DNA of 64,000 bases from Hyphomicrobiales bacterium (GCA_016124805.1 WGND01000003.1:310001-374000), one strand, 5' to 3'. Shown: positions 9,200-17,584, counted from the stretch's first letter. Notes: generated by a model from the letters alone, not told the origin. Numbers and translations are program-made.

Positions 9200-10387
9200 A
9201 TGAATTCTGGCAAAGCGAATTATTTTCCGGCTCTTGACGCGATCCGCTTTCTTGCCGCGCTGGGCGTTGCCTATTTTCATCTTTCCTATATGAGCTGGGG
9301 GGCGGAGGTTTCCTCCATTGCCAGGCTCTACGCCAATGCCGCGCGCTATCCCGAAACGGTCTGGCTTGCCTGGGCAGGTGTGAGCACGGTCGAGGTGTTC
9401 TTTCTGATTTCAGGCTTCGTTATCGCCAATTCGATTGCGGGCGCTTCGCCTTTCGACTTCCTCAAGAACCGGTTGCTGAGACTTTATCCCACGGTATGGG
9501 TTTGCGTCTGGGGATCGCTTTTTGCGCTTCTGTTTATCGGCGATGAATCCGTTTCGGATGTTTTTGGCCGCTTCATGCGCACCATCCTGCTGGTGCCGGG
9601 CGGGGGGTATATTGGCGGGGCCTATTGGACGCTGATTGTCGAAATGGCCTTTTACACCGTGGTGCTGATCGGCCTCTGCTTTCGCTCGCATGTGACGCTG
9701 ACGCGGATTGCATGGGGGCTAACGCTCTACAGCGCCTGCTTCGTCATCTATGTGGCCCTGTTCTATCTGCGTGAAGTGCCCTATAGCGGCTTTATCCACT
9801 CGCTCGACAGCAGCGCCGGATGGCCTGCGGCCCTGTTGATGCGCCATGGCTGCCTGTTTGCCGCAGGTATCTGGTTCTGGCATGTCGCTGAGGGCAGGGC
9901 GACACGACTGGATCATGCCGGTCTGGCTCTTGCGCTTGTCCTTGGCAGTGCGCAGGTCTTTCTCCACGGACTCAAGATCCGGACAATTTCAACGATTTCA
10001 CATGAGTGGATTTACAGCCCGCTGATTTTCTGGGTGTTTGCCTGTATTGCCCTTTATGTCTTCACGCAGCCGCGCTGGCGGACGGCCAAGAATGGTGGTC
10101 CGATATCCGGTTTTCTGCGACAGGTTGGTCTGATGACCTATCCTTTCTATCTTTTGCACAATGTGTTGGGTGCAGGGATGCTGCGTGTCCTGATCGAAAT
10201 TGGCGTGGAGCGCTGGACGGCGCTGGCGCTGGTGATTTTCTGGATCATCGGTTTCAGCTGGAGCGTCAGCACCATGTTCGAGCCGCGTGTGCGTGCCGTC
10301 CTCAAGCGTGTGATCGAGGGTGTCGATCGCCGCTTCCTGAGGGATTTGCCGCAGCTTGCCTTTTTCTATCGAAAAGCAGCCGTCTGA
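9200..10387 (+). CDS. Acyltransferase 3 family membrane protein
   Basis: The 395-residue, highly hydrophobic protein has the Acyl_transf_3 (OafA/YrhL, NodX type) signature: N-terminal YFPALDAIRFLAALGVAYFH, then SGFVIANS and LKNRLLRLYPTVWVC, with about ten membrane helices. Such proteins O-acetylate or otherwise acylate lipopolysaccharide, exopolysaccharide or other surface glycans from the inner membrane. It follows the sulfotransferase by 105 bp on the same strand, so the two may decorate the same polymer. The substrate cannot be read from the sequence. Confidence 0.88.
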   Translation: MNSGKANYFPALDAIRFLAALGVAYFHLSYMSWGAEVSSIARLYANAARYPETVWLAWAGVSTVEVFFLISGFVIANSIAGASPFDFLKNRLLRLYPTVWVCVWGSLFALLFIGDESVSDVFGRFMRTILLVPGGGYIGGAYWTLIVEMAFYTVVLIGLCFRSHVTLTRIAWGLTLYSACFVIYVALFYLREVPYSGFIHSLDSSAGWPAALLMRHGCLFAAGIWFWHVAEGRATRLDHAGLALALVLGSAQVFLHGLKIRTISTISHEWIYSPLIFWVFACIALYVFTQPRWRTAKNGGPISGFLRQVGLMTYPFYLLHNVLGAGMLRVLIEIGVERWTALALVIFWIIGFSWSVSTMFEPRVRAVLKRVIEGVDRRFLRDLPQLAFFYRKAAV

Positions 10388-10399
10388 GGCCGCGTCCTT

Positions 10400-11176
10400 T
10401 CAGGGTGCCTTGTTTTCGATGAGGCGGTTGCCGCCATCGACCACCAGCACTTCGCCCGTTATGTAGCTTGCCTGCGGGGAAGCGAGAAAGGCGACGGCGG
10501 CGGCGACTTCGGCTGGATGGCCGGCTCGCTGCATGGGCGTGTATTTGCCGGCCAGGCGTTCTTCATCGGTGCTGGAGGCCGTCTCAATCCATCCCGGGGC
10601 GACGCAATTTGCCGTGATGCCATGTGTTGCTGTCTCCAGTGCCAGGCTTTGCGTCATGCCAACCATGCCCGCCTTGGCCGCACCATAGGCAGCTTCGCCC
10701 GGATTGCTGCCGCTCGTGCCCGTGGTCGATGAGATGTTGATGATGCGGCCATAGCCACGCGCCTTCATGCCAGGCAGGACTGCGCGTGTCATGAGGAAGG
10801 CCGAGGTCAGGTTGCGATTGAGCGAGAGCATCCAGTCTTTAAGGGCCATGCCGTCGATTTCGGCGAAGGGTTCCGGGCTGCCGAGCTGGGCCATGCCGGC
10901 ATTGTTGACCAGAATGTCGATGCGTCCCGCCTTTGCTTCGGCCGCTGTGAAGAGAGACCTTACGTCGCTTTCACTTGTCAGATCGCCGATATGACCGAAG
11001 GCCTCAATATCCCGTTTGCGCAGCTCTTCCACGCGTTCGTGAATGCGATCCGTCGTGGCGCAGATGTGGACGAGGCAGCCTGCTTCGCCAAGCGCCAGCG
11101 CGATGGCAAAGCCGATGCCGTGGGAGCTCCCGGCGCCGGTCACAAGGGCAATCTGGGGCGTGGGCGCAATGATCAT
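10400..11176 (-). CDS. Short-chain dehydrogenase/reductase (FabG-like)
   Basis: This 258-residue NAD(P)-dependent oxidoreductase has the Rossmann motif [13 protein letters not shown] (TGxxxGxG, with two extra residues), LVNNAGMA, the catalytic Ser in ISSTTGTS, and YGAAK with the catalytic Tyr and Lys. The C-terminal [14 protein letters not shown] matches FabG-type SDRs. Its real substrate is unknown; 3-oxoacyl or a generic alcohol/ketone is possible. It is convergent with the acyltransferase gene and divergent from the small secreted protein gene at 11304. Confidence 0.9.
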   Translation of the reverse strand: MIIAPTPQIALVTGAGSSHGIGFAIALALGEAGCLVHICATTDRIHERVEELRKRDIEAFGHIGDLTSESDVRSLFTAAEAKAGRIDILVNNAGMAQLGSPEPFAEIDGMALKDWMLSLNRNLTSAFLMTRAVLPGMKARGYGRIINISSTTGTSGSNPGEAAYGAAKAGMVGMTQSLALETATHGITANCVAPGWIETASSTDEERLAGKYTPMQRAGHPAEVAAAVAFLASPQASYITGEVLVVDGGNRLIENKAP

Positions 11177-11303
11177 AATGTTCTCTCATTCGGACAGGAG
11201 GAAGTGGCCCCAAATCTGCATTTCACCATTTGTGAAATTGAATCTGGTGCTCAACCTATCGCTTTGCGCCGTTTTGAAACAGCTATGATTGGGGAACTGA
11301 CGG

Positions 11304-11489
11304 ATGACTAAATTTATGACGGGCAAATGGCTGACATTGGGTGGTCTCGCTGCGATTGTCAGCGTTGCCCTGCTTTATGCTTTCCTGACAGCGACGCCGG
11401 CGCTTGCCTGCGATGCGGGCGGTGATGGCGGATCCGGCGGCTGGTATTCTCCCGTCCAGACCATCTGGGACATTCTCTGGCCCTGGTAA
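11304..11489 (+). CDS. Small secreted protein with Gly- and Trp-rich mature part
   Basis: The 61-residue product has a clear Sec signal peptide: GKWLTLGG, then a hydrophobic core to about residue 30, then ATPALA before Cys36. Cleavage after ALA would leave a 26-residue mature peptide starting CDAGGDGG and ending in a Trp-rich, membrane-seeking tail (WYSPVQTIWDILWPW). The ALAC junction lacks a normal lipobox, because Leu is at -2 and Ala at -3. GGGGAA precedes the ATG. The gene 130 bp downstream carries almost the same leader but an unrelated mature part. No function is known; a bacteriocin-like or surface peptide is conceivable. Confidence 0.65.
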   Translation: MTKFMTGKWLTLGGLAAIVSVALLYAFLTATPALACDAGGDGGSGGWYSPVQTIWDILWPW

Positions 11490-11620
11490 GGTGATTGAGC
11501 TCCTTCTCTTGCGGGGGAAGGGGCATCGATCCTGCAAGGCAAGACGCTGAATGGTTCTCGCAGCCGCTGTGCCTATCGGCCTGTGTCAGAACGAAACGAT
11601 TTGGTTACAGGATGAGACAG

Positions 11621-11923
11621 ATGAAGACATATCTGAGCGGCAAGTGGATGACACTGGGTGGCCTTGCGGGTCTCATGGGTGCCGGTCTTCTCTATGCATT
11701 TCTCACGGCGAGCCCGGCTCTGGCCTGCGATATTGGCGATGCGAATTACAACTTCAATTCCAACGCCAATTATAATTACAACTCGAATTACAATTCGAAT
11801 TCCAATGAGAACAGCAATGTGAATTCGAATGAGTATGGTTCGACGAATAATTATGAGAATAATAACAGCGCCACGAACACCTACAGCGTCACCAATACGC
11901 TGCGTGAAACTGTCACAAAATAG
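11621..11923 (+). CDS. Small secreted protein with alternating Asn repeat
   Basis: The 100-residue product shares its leader with the gene upstream (SGKWMTLGGLA, LLYAFLTASPALACD). The leader is followed by an extraordinary mature region in which every even residue from 42 to 70 is Asn (15 X-Asn dipeptides, X mostly Tyr or Ser). After that comes a looser Asn/Thr/Ser stretch ending in TLRETVTK. Cleavage after ALA35 would leave Cys36 as the first residue. The ATG at 11621 is preceded by AGGAT; ATG 11612 is the alternative. The pattern would put all Asn on one face of a beta strand, as in amyloid or beta-solenoid ladders. The function is unknown. Confidence 0.7.
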   Translation: MKTYLSGKWMTLGGLAGLMGAGLLYAFLTASPALACDIGDANYNFNSNANYNYNSNYNSNSNENSNVNSNEYGSTNNYENNNSATNTYSVTNTLRETVTK

Positions 11924-11926
11924 GCG

Positions 11927-13417
11927 TCAGTTTTTCTTGACGATGATGGACATCAATTTCTCGTCGAGTTGAAAAGACTCGGCGAGTTTTCGTTTGAGAA
12001 TTTTTCCACCGGCGTTTCGCGGCAGTTCGTCGAGAATGCTGATGGCTTTGGGGCCGCGCGCGCCGATCTGTTCGCTGCAATATTCAATGAGTGCCATCTC
12101 GCTGACCGGCTTTCTCAACACAACGGCCGCAACGGGCAGATGATGGAATATATGCGCATCAATGGGAAAAGCGGCGGCTGCGACAACGGCAGGATGCCTT
12201 TCCAGCGCGATTTCGATCTCGCGCGGATAGATGTTCATGCCGTTATAGATCATCATGTCGTCTGAGCGCCCCTTGAAGATCAGCACGTTGTCCGGCGTCA
12301 GCAGGCCCGTGTCGCCGGGATAGTACCAGCCATTTTTTAGCGCCTTTGCCGTTGCTTCCTCGTCGCCGTAGTAGCCTGGAAAAATGGTTCCGGTCTTGAT
12401 GCGCACATGGCCAATTTCATTGGGTGGCAGAGGTTTGTCATTGTCATCAACAATTTCCAGCGTGACGCCGGGGCAGGGCGCGCCCACGCAACCGGGATTG
12501 GCATCCTGCATGGCGGGCGGGGCGGCGGTTGTCTCACCATATTCATTTGCGCCATAGACAACTGTCAGGTTGGGACTGATCCGCTCCCGGAAATTCTTTC
12601 GCAACTCCTCGCTCACGGGCGAACCGCCGATGAGGGCCGTTTTCAGATCGGGCAGTCGGACCCCCTGACTGTCTGCGGGGACACCGCCCAACATGATTTC
12701 GGCAAAGAGGGGCACGAGGGAAAGATGATCCACACCCATAAAATCACAGAAGGAGAGGAAGGAGCTTTTCTCGTCATCGCGAAAGGCGCTTGCCGCGCCC
12801 ACCGCAATGCCATTGAGACAGCGTCGATGTGCTGTGTAAAAAGAAATGGGGGAAGGGGAAAACTGACGCTCCCCCGGCAGCAGCGGGCGTGTGGCTTCGT
12901 CACGTGGCTTGATATCGAGATAGGCGGTTGTGTTGACGGGAATGAGTTTGGAATTTCCTGTCGTGCCGGACCCGGCAATCAGCATATAGGGCGCGTCAGG
13001 CGCAACATGCCGCAGAGAGGTGTCGACGGGGTTTCTCATTTCCGCAAAGGTTTTGTAAGTCACTAAATGCGCCGGCACACCCGCTTTCGAAATCTTGTTG
13101 TTGTCGCCAAAAATCATCGTGACGCCGGCTTTTTGAATGCCTTCGCGCAGCGAAAATGTCGTGGTGTTTTTGGAGAAGGCAATCTGGATGGCGCCTATGC
13201 GGATAGCGGCCAGTGATGCTGCCAGATGCGGTATTTCGCGCAGGAACAGAAAGCCGATCACCTGTCCCGGCTTTACGCCGAGTTCGCGCATATGCATGGC
13301 GATCTGCCAGACCGTATGTTCGAGTGATTCAAATGATACAGCGCGCAAGGGTGAGATCGCTGCCAATCCATGGGGCCGCGTCCGGGATGTTTGTGTCAGA
13401 AAATCAGCGATATTCAT
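11927..13417 (-). CDS. AMP-dependent acyl-CoA synthetase/ligase
   Basis: This 496-residue adenylate-forming enzyme activates a carboxylic acid as acyl-AMP and then as the CoA thioester. The P-loop is present as LIAGSGTTGNSKLIP. The A5-type motif is VVYGANEYGE, the A7/A8 motifs are YYPGDTG and FKGRSDDMMIYNGMNIYPREIE, and the C-terminal catalytic Lys lies in GGKILKRKL. The N-terminal domain is slightly shorter than in many fatty-acyl ligases. It is convergent with the Asn-rich protein gene. The substrate, probably a fatty or aromatic acid, cannot be told from sequence alone. Confidence 0.88.
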   Translation of the reverse strand: MNIADFLTQTSRTRPHGLAAISPLRAVSFESLEHTVWQIAMHMRELGVKPGQVIGFLFLREIPHLAASLAAIRIGAIQIAFSKNTTTFSLREGIQKAGVTMIFGDNNKISKAGVPAHLVTYKTFAEMRNPVDTSLRHVAPDAPYMLIAGSGTTGNSKLIPVNTTAYLDIKPRDEATRPLLPGERQFSPSPISFYTAHRRCLNGIAVGAASAFRDDEKSSFLSFCDFMGVDHLSLVPLFAEIMLGGVPADSQGVRLPDLKTALIGGSPVSEELRKNFRERISPNLTVVYGANEYGETTAAPPAMQDANPGCVGAPCPGVTLEIVDDNDKPLPPNEIGHVRIKTGTIFPGYYGDEEATAKALKNGWYYPGDTGLLTPDNVLIFKGRSDDMMIYNGMNIYPREIEIALERHPAVVAAAAFPIDAHIFHHLPVAAVVLRKPVSEMALIEYCSEQIGARGPKAISILDELPRNAGGKILKRKLAESFQLDEKLMSIIVKKN

Positions 13418-13524
13418 GCGGTGACTGCGCCATCTTTGACCGGCCTAGTTCGGGAAACTTCCGCTCATGGTAGTGCGCCTTTCCTCAAATGCCGATTGTT
13501 TTCTCCTGCGAAGGCGGGATTGAT

Positions 13525-14202
13525 CTAGAAGGGGCAGGGGGAGGTGAAATATTGGCGCGCGCCACCTGTTGGATGAAAGAAACTCAGTTCAGCGGCATGG
13601 AGTTGCAGGCGTGATGCTGCGTTTCGTGCAAGCGGATGCGCATAAAAATGGTCGCCGAGTATCGGGTGCCCGAGGCTGAGCATATGCACGCGAAGCTGGT
13701 GGGACCGGCCGGTGCGTGGTGTGAGTCTCAGTCTTGTCGCATCAGCCTCGCGGGCCATGACACGCCATTCGGTTTGGGAGGGGCGCCCCTTCGCGTGATC
13801 AACACATTGGCGGGGCCGGTTTTCAGGGTCGGTTGCGAGAGGCAGGTCGATGAGGCCGTCCTCGCCCTGAACATCTCCCCAGACCCGCGCGATGTAGGTT
13901 TTGTGCACATGGCGCCGTTCAAACTGCAGACCGAGGTGACGATGGCTCTCCGGCGTTCTCGCCATGAGGAGCAGGCCTGATGTGGCGCGGTCCAGCCGAT
14001 GAACGATGCGGGCCTCGGGAAAGCGGGCTTGCACCCGCGCCTCCAGACAGTCGGCGTGTTCGGCGGGCTTGCCTGCCACACAGAGCAGCCCGCTCGGCTT
14101 GTCAAAAACAAGAAAGTCTCGATCTTCGTGAATGAGCGTGAGCCAGGGATCCGTGGGTGGCTCGTAGTGAAATGCTGGCGCTGTCATTTGGCGGCAAATC
14201 AA
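13525..14202 (-). CDS. rluA: RluA-family pseudouridine synthase
   Basis: This enzyme isomerises uridine to pseudouridine in RNA; E. coli RluA modifies 23S U746 and tRNA U32. The 225-residue product has the catalytic motif HRLDRATSGLLL with the active Asp, LLCVAGKP near the N-terminus, and GRSHQLRVHM, all typical of the RluA group without an S4 domain. A TTG at 14202 overlaps the slyX stop (TTGA), which suggests coupling; the first ATG is at 14187. The family is certain; the exact target uridine (RluA rather than a related subgroup) is likely but not proven. Confidence 0.85.
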   Translation of the reverse strand: MICRQMTAPAFHYEPPTDPWLTLIHEDRDFLVFDKPSGLLCVAGKPAEHADCLEARVQARFPEARIVHRLDRATSGLLLMARTPESHRHLGLQFERRHVHKTYIARVWGDVQGEDGLIDLPLATDPENRPRQCVDHAKGRPSQTEWRVMAREADATRLRLTPRTGRSHQLRVHMLSLGHPILGDHFYAHPLARNAASRLQLHAAELSFFHPTGGARQYFTSPCPF

Positions 14203-14417
14203 TAATGCGGTGGCGGTGCGTCCGGCCCCCCGTCGGGCACCGCTTCCTCCACGGCCTGCAGGCGGCCGGTGAATTGTTTCAGCGCCAGAGAGAGGCGGTC
14301 AATTTCACGCCACTGCTTCTCAATGGTTTCGCCCAGGCTTTCGATCTGGTCGTCCTGATGTGCCATGTGGATTTCCAGATTTTCGATCCGGGCAAGGAGT
14401 GATGCGCTGTCGGACAT
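14199..14417 (-). CDS. slyX: SlyX family coiled-coil protein
   Basis: SlyX is a small conserved coiled-coil protein of unclear function. The 72-residue product shows the typical heptads (LLARIENLEIHMAHQDDQIE and LGETIEKQWREIDRLSLALK), followed by the proline-rich family ending DAPPPHY. The ATG at 14417 gives the normal length, though no good Shine-Dalgarno site precedes it; the frame is open 32 codons further up. It overlaps the rluA start by 4 nt, so the two are probably translated together. Confidence 0.88.
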   Translation of the reverse strand: MSDSASLLARIENLEIHMAHQDDQIESLGETIEKQWREIDRLSLALKQFTGRLQAVEEAVPDGGPDAPPPHY

Positions 14418-14558
14418 GCAGGAGACTTTCAATTGATAATTTGTCAGAAAACTTTTGCCTTCTACTGAAAGCACATAGGCATCATAACCAATTTGCCGCA
14501 GCGTTTCTCGCAAGCTTCTTGTGACATGTGACCGGAATTATCTTATCATTCACTCAAA

Positions 14559-14571
14559 TGATAAAATATCA
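14559..14571. promoter_or_regulatory. AT-rich inverted repeat upstream of CYP153 gene
   Basis: TGATA-AAA-TATCA lies 57 bp upstream of the P450 start in a strongly AT-rich patch. It could be part of the promoter or an operator for an alkane-responsive regulator; no regulator gene is adjacent. Confidence 0.3.
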
Positions 14572-14627
14572 TATTTGCGGGGCCTTATGACCCTGCGGCC
14601 GAGATAATAACATGCGGAGGAAACGAC

Positions 14628-15896
14628 ATGAGCGGCGCTGCACGTGACCTGAATACCGAGCCCCTTCACGAGGCTTATTCCATTCCCCTCGACAAGATTG
14701 ATGTCGCTGATCCCGACCTCTTTCGTAGCAATCGGATGATGGGCTATTTCGAACGTCTGCGCCGCGAAGCGCCTGTGCATTATTGCGCGGATAATGAGTT
14801 CGGCCCCTACTGGTCGATTACGAAGTACAAAGACATTATGCATGTCGACACCAATCACCAGATTTTCTCTTCGGACTGGAGTCTCGGCGGCATCACGCTG
14901 CGCAATCCGGATGAAGATTTCCAGTTGCCGATGTTCATTGCCATGGACCAGCCGCAGCATGATGAGCAGCGCAAGGTCGTGAGCCCCATCGTGGCGCCCG
15001 GCAATCTCGCCAAGCTTGAAGGTGTGATCCGCGAACGTGCAGGCAAGATCCTCGACAGCCTGCCCATCGGCGAAGAATTCGACTGGGTTGATCGTGTCTC
15101 GATCGAACTGACCACGCAGATGCTGGCAACATTGTTCGACTTTCCGTGGGAAGATCGCCGCAAGCTGACACGTTGGTCCGACATCGCCACGGCGACCGAG
15201 GAATCCGGCATTATTGAATCAGAAGAAGCCCGCCGCGCGGAGCTTCTTGAATGCGGTGCCTATTTCACCAATCTCTGGAACGAGCGTGTGAATGCCAAGG
15301 AAGTGGGCGGTGACCTCATCTCGATGCTCGCTCATGGTGAATCCACCCGCAACATGCAGCCCATGGAATATCTGGGCAATGTGATCCTGCTGATCGTGGG
15401 CGGCAATGACACCACCCGCAACTCAATCACGGGTGGTCTGCTGTTCCTCAATCAGAACCCCGACCAGTATGACAAGCTGCGCAAGAATCCGGCGCTGGTT
15501 GAAAGCATGGTGCCGGAAATCATCCGTTACCAGACACCGCTTGCCTATATGCGTCGCACGGCTCTCATGGACACGGAAGTGGGCGGCCAGAAGATCAAGA
15601 AGGGCGACAAGCTGGCCATGTGGTATGTGTCAGGCAATCGAGATGAAGACGCGATTGAAAATCCTGATGCTTTCATCATTGATCGTGCCCGTCCGCGCCA
15701 GCATCTCTCCTTCGGCTTCGGCATTCACCGTTGTGTCGGCAATCGTCTTGCTGAAATGCAGCTGCGCATCATCTGGGAAGAAATTCTCAAGCGCTTCGAC
15801 AATGTCGAAGTGGTGGGTGAACCAAAGCGTGTGCATTCGAGCTTTGTGAAAGGCTATGAATCGATGCCGGTCATCATCCGGTCGCGCAAGAACTGA
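14628..15896 (+). CDS. CYP153-type cytochrome P450 (probable alkane/fatty-acid omega-hydroxylase)
   Basis: CYP153 enzymes are soluble bacterial P450s that hydroxylate the terminal carbon of medium-chain alkanes or fatty acids. The 422-residue product has the haem motif FGFGIHRCVGNR with the ligand Cys369, the I-helix GGNDTTRNS, and EIIR as ExxR. CYP153-like stretches include GPYWSITKYKDIM, MFIAMDQPQHDEQRK and HLSFGFGIHRCVGNRLAEMQ. GGAGGAAA precedes the ATG. The gene stands alone with its own terminator. The ferredoxin and ferredoxin reductase that often follow CYP153 genes are absent from this window. The CYP153 assignment is from recognised motifs; the substrate is inferred. Confidence 0.9.
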   Translation: MSGAARDLNTEPLHEAYSIPLDKIDVADPDLFRSNRMMGYFERLRREAPVHYCADNEFGPYWSITKYKDIMHVDTNHQIFSSDWSLGGITLRNPDEDFQLPMFIAMDQPQHDEQRKVVSPIVAPGNLAKLEGVIRERAGKILDSLPIGEEFDWVDRVSIELTTQMLATLFDFPWEDRRKLTRWSDIATATEESGIIESEEARRAELLECGAYFTNLWNERVNAKEVGGDLISMLAHGESTRNMQPMEYLGNVILLIVGGNDTTRNSITGGLLFLNQNPDQYDKLRKNPALVESMVPEIIRYQTPLAYMRRTALMDTEVGGQKIKKGDKLAMWYVSGNRDEDAIENPDAFIIDRARPRQHLSFGFGIHRCVGNRLAEMQLRIIWEEILKRFDNVEVVGEPKRVHSSFVKGYESMPVIIRSRKN

Positions 15897-15916
15897 TCCG
15901 GCGCCATCCCATTCTC

Positions 15917-15946
15917 AAGCGGGCCTCTTCGGGGGCCCGCTTTTTT
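15917..15946 (+). terminator. Rho-independent terminator of the CYP153 gene
   Basis: Stem AAGCGGGCC / GGCCCGCTT with an 8-nt loop is followed by six T. It starts 20 bp after the P450 stop codon and makes the P450 transcript monocistronic. Confidence 0.92.
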
Positions 15947-16037
15947 GTGTGCTGCGCCCATCGACTTCATATGGCGACAGGCTCCGGGCTTGCCGCTATA
16001 AGTGAGGCTGGTGCTGAGATGATCCGGAGAGCATGCG

Positions 16038-16946
16038 ATGCAGTGGCGTGGGCGGCGGCAGAGTTCCAATATTGAAGACAGACGCTCGCAGGGCGGGCCG
16101 ATGGGGGCATCCTCCGGGCGCGGCTTCCGCATTCCGATTGGCGGCGGCGGGCGCGGTAGCGGCTTGAGCTTTCGCACGGTCATTATTCTGGTCGTGCTTT
16201 TCGTGGTGCTCCGTGCGGTCGGGATTGATCCGCTGGCACTGCTCAATGGCGGCGATGCCGGCCTGACAGGGCAGGGGCAGAGCACGGTCAATGATACCGC
16301 CGCCAATGACGAGATGAAGCAGTTCGTGGCGACGGTTCTTGCCGAGACCGAAGATGTCTGGACCAAGATCTTCGTGGCGGATGGCAAGACCTATCCCGAG
16401 CCGACACTCGTTCTTTTCAGTGGCGCGGTGCGCTCGGCCTGCGGCACGGCGCAGTCGGCCATGGGGCCTTTTTATTGCCCGGGCGACCGCAAGGTCTATA
16501 TCGACCTCGATTTCTATGACGAGCTTCGTCGCCGCTTCAAGGCACCTGGCGATTTCGCACAGGCCTATGTGCTGGCCCATGAGGTGGGCCATCATGTGCA
16601 GAACCTGATCGGCGTGCTGCCCCGCTTCAACAAGGCACGCCAGAGCATGAGCCAGACAGAGGCCAATCGCATGTCGGTGCGTGTGGAACTGCAGGCCGAC
16701 TGCTTTGCCGGTGTCTGGGCTTATCACACGCAGCAGAAGGGCCTTCTGGAAGCCGGTGACATTGAAGAAGCACTGAATGCGGCGACCCAGATCGGGGATG
16801 ATGCCATCCAGCAGAGTACGCAGGGCTATGTTGTGCCGGACTCGTTCAATCACGGCTCGTCGGCCCAGCGTCAGCGCTGGTTTTCCAAAGGGCTTCAGTC
16901 TGGTGAAATGGCGGCCTGCGATACGTTCAACGCCGCCTCGCTTTAA
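16038..16946 (+). CDS. YpfJ-type neutral zinc metallopeptidase
   Basis: The 302-residue product has a Gly/Arg-rich N-terminus (GRGFRIPIGGGGRGSGLSF), one membrane helix at about 45-62, and a catalytic domain with HEVGHH (181-186), where His181, His185 and Glu182 form the zinc/active site. A downstream VELQADCFAGVWA supplies the likely third ligand Glu. This matches the YpfJ/zinc_peptidase (DUF442-like, PF04228) family, whose substrates are not well known. It is probably anchored in the inner membrane with the peptidase domain outside. Its end overlaps the convergent NTF2-like gene by 4 nt. Confidence 0.9.
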   Translation: MQWRGRRQSSNIEDRRSQGGPMGASSGRGFRIPIGGGGRGSGLSFRTVIILVVLFVVLRAVGIDPLALLNGGDAGLTGQGQSTVNDTAANDEMKQFVATVLAETEDVWTKIFVADGKTYPEPTLVLFSGAVRSACGTAQSAMGPFYCPGDRKVYIDLDFYDELRRRFKAPGDFAQAYVLAHEVGHHVQNLIGVLPRFNKARQSMSQTEANRMSVRVELQADCFAGVWAYHTQQKGLLEAGDIEEALNAATQIGDDAIQQSTQGYVVPDSFNHGSSAQRQRWFSKGLQSGEMAACDTFNAASL

Positions 16947-17359
16947 GCGGAGCTCTTGGCTGCCGGGTCTTTGCCGGACATGGCGGCCAGCATTTCCATC
17001 ATCTTGGCATGGACCATGTTGATGGCCTTGAGGGGCCTGACCATGACCTTGAACTCGATGATCTCGTCCTTGTCGTTCCAGGTGATCATGTCAATGCCAT
17101 TGACCTTGATGCCGTCCATTTCGGTTTCGAATTCGAGCACGGCATGGGGCGCGTCGATGATTTCCTTGGTGTAGCGGAACTTGCCATTGTTGAAGACCAC
17201 CCCCGCCGCCTCGAGGTAGAGCTTGACCATGGCCCGACCCATCTGGGGCGTATGGACGATGGGGGAGAGGAAGATGGCGTCTTCTGCCAGCAGCGTGTCC
17301 AGGCCCCCCATGTTTTTGGTGTCCATCAGATGGTGCCATTTTTCGATCGCCCGGCTCAT
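16943..17359 (-). CDS. NTF2-like (SnoaL-type) protein
   Basis: This 138-residue protein has the NTF2/SnoaL fold pattern: an N-terminal helix with WHHLMDTKNMGGLDTLLAEDAIFLSP, then alternating strands (AVLEFETEMDGIKVNGIDMITWNDKDEIIEFKVMVRP). Such proteins are either small isomerase/hydrolase enzymes or ligand-binding modules. No clear catalytic pair can be assigned. The ATG follows GGGAGAG. It converges with the zinc peptidase gene and is divergent from cspA. It is not similar enough to the other NTF2-like gene at 31409 to be called a recent duplicate. Confidence 0.75.
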   Translation of the reverse strand: MSRAIEKWHHLMDTKNMGGLDTLLAEDAIFLSPIVHTPQMGRAMVKLYLEAAGVVFNNGKFRYTKEIIDAPHAVLEFETEMDGIKVNGIDMITWNDKDEIIEFKVMVRPLKAINMVHAKMMEMLAAMSGKDPAAKSSA

Positions 17360-17554
17360 AACGCTCTCCCTTTAAATGTTGGTGACACTCTATCTTTTGT
17401 TTTCCGGGGGTGCAGCTACTAGATGGCGTAAGACTGCCAAAAAGAGTGGTATTGACCTGCCTTTTGCGCCGTGATCTTGATTCTAGAGGCAAAATGGCTT
17501 AACTTTATTAGACCAGTTAAAACGGCACTGAAAGTTACTGTCTGTCTCTAGGGG

Positions 17555-17584
17555 CGCAGTTACTCGATGCTCTCGGTAACTGCG
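17555..17584 (+). ncRNA. Hairpin in the cspA leader
   Basis: A perfect 9-bp stem CGCAGTTAC / GTAACTGCG with a 12-nt loop lies 50 bp upstream of the cspA start. Long structured 5' leaders that act as thermosensors are known for cspA genes, so this is a candidate leader element. Confidence 0.4.

Noticed and set aside
7850-11303. Prophage or integrative element downstream of the tRNA
   Set aside because: No integrase, no second copy of the tRNA 3' end and no phage-like gene were seen; only a possible old insert is suggested.
11312-11728. Lipoprotein signal at ALAC in the two small secreted proteins
   Set aside because: A lipobox needs Leu at -3 and a small residue at -2; here Ala is at -3 and Leu at -2, so signal peptidase I cleavage after ALA fits better.
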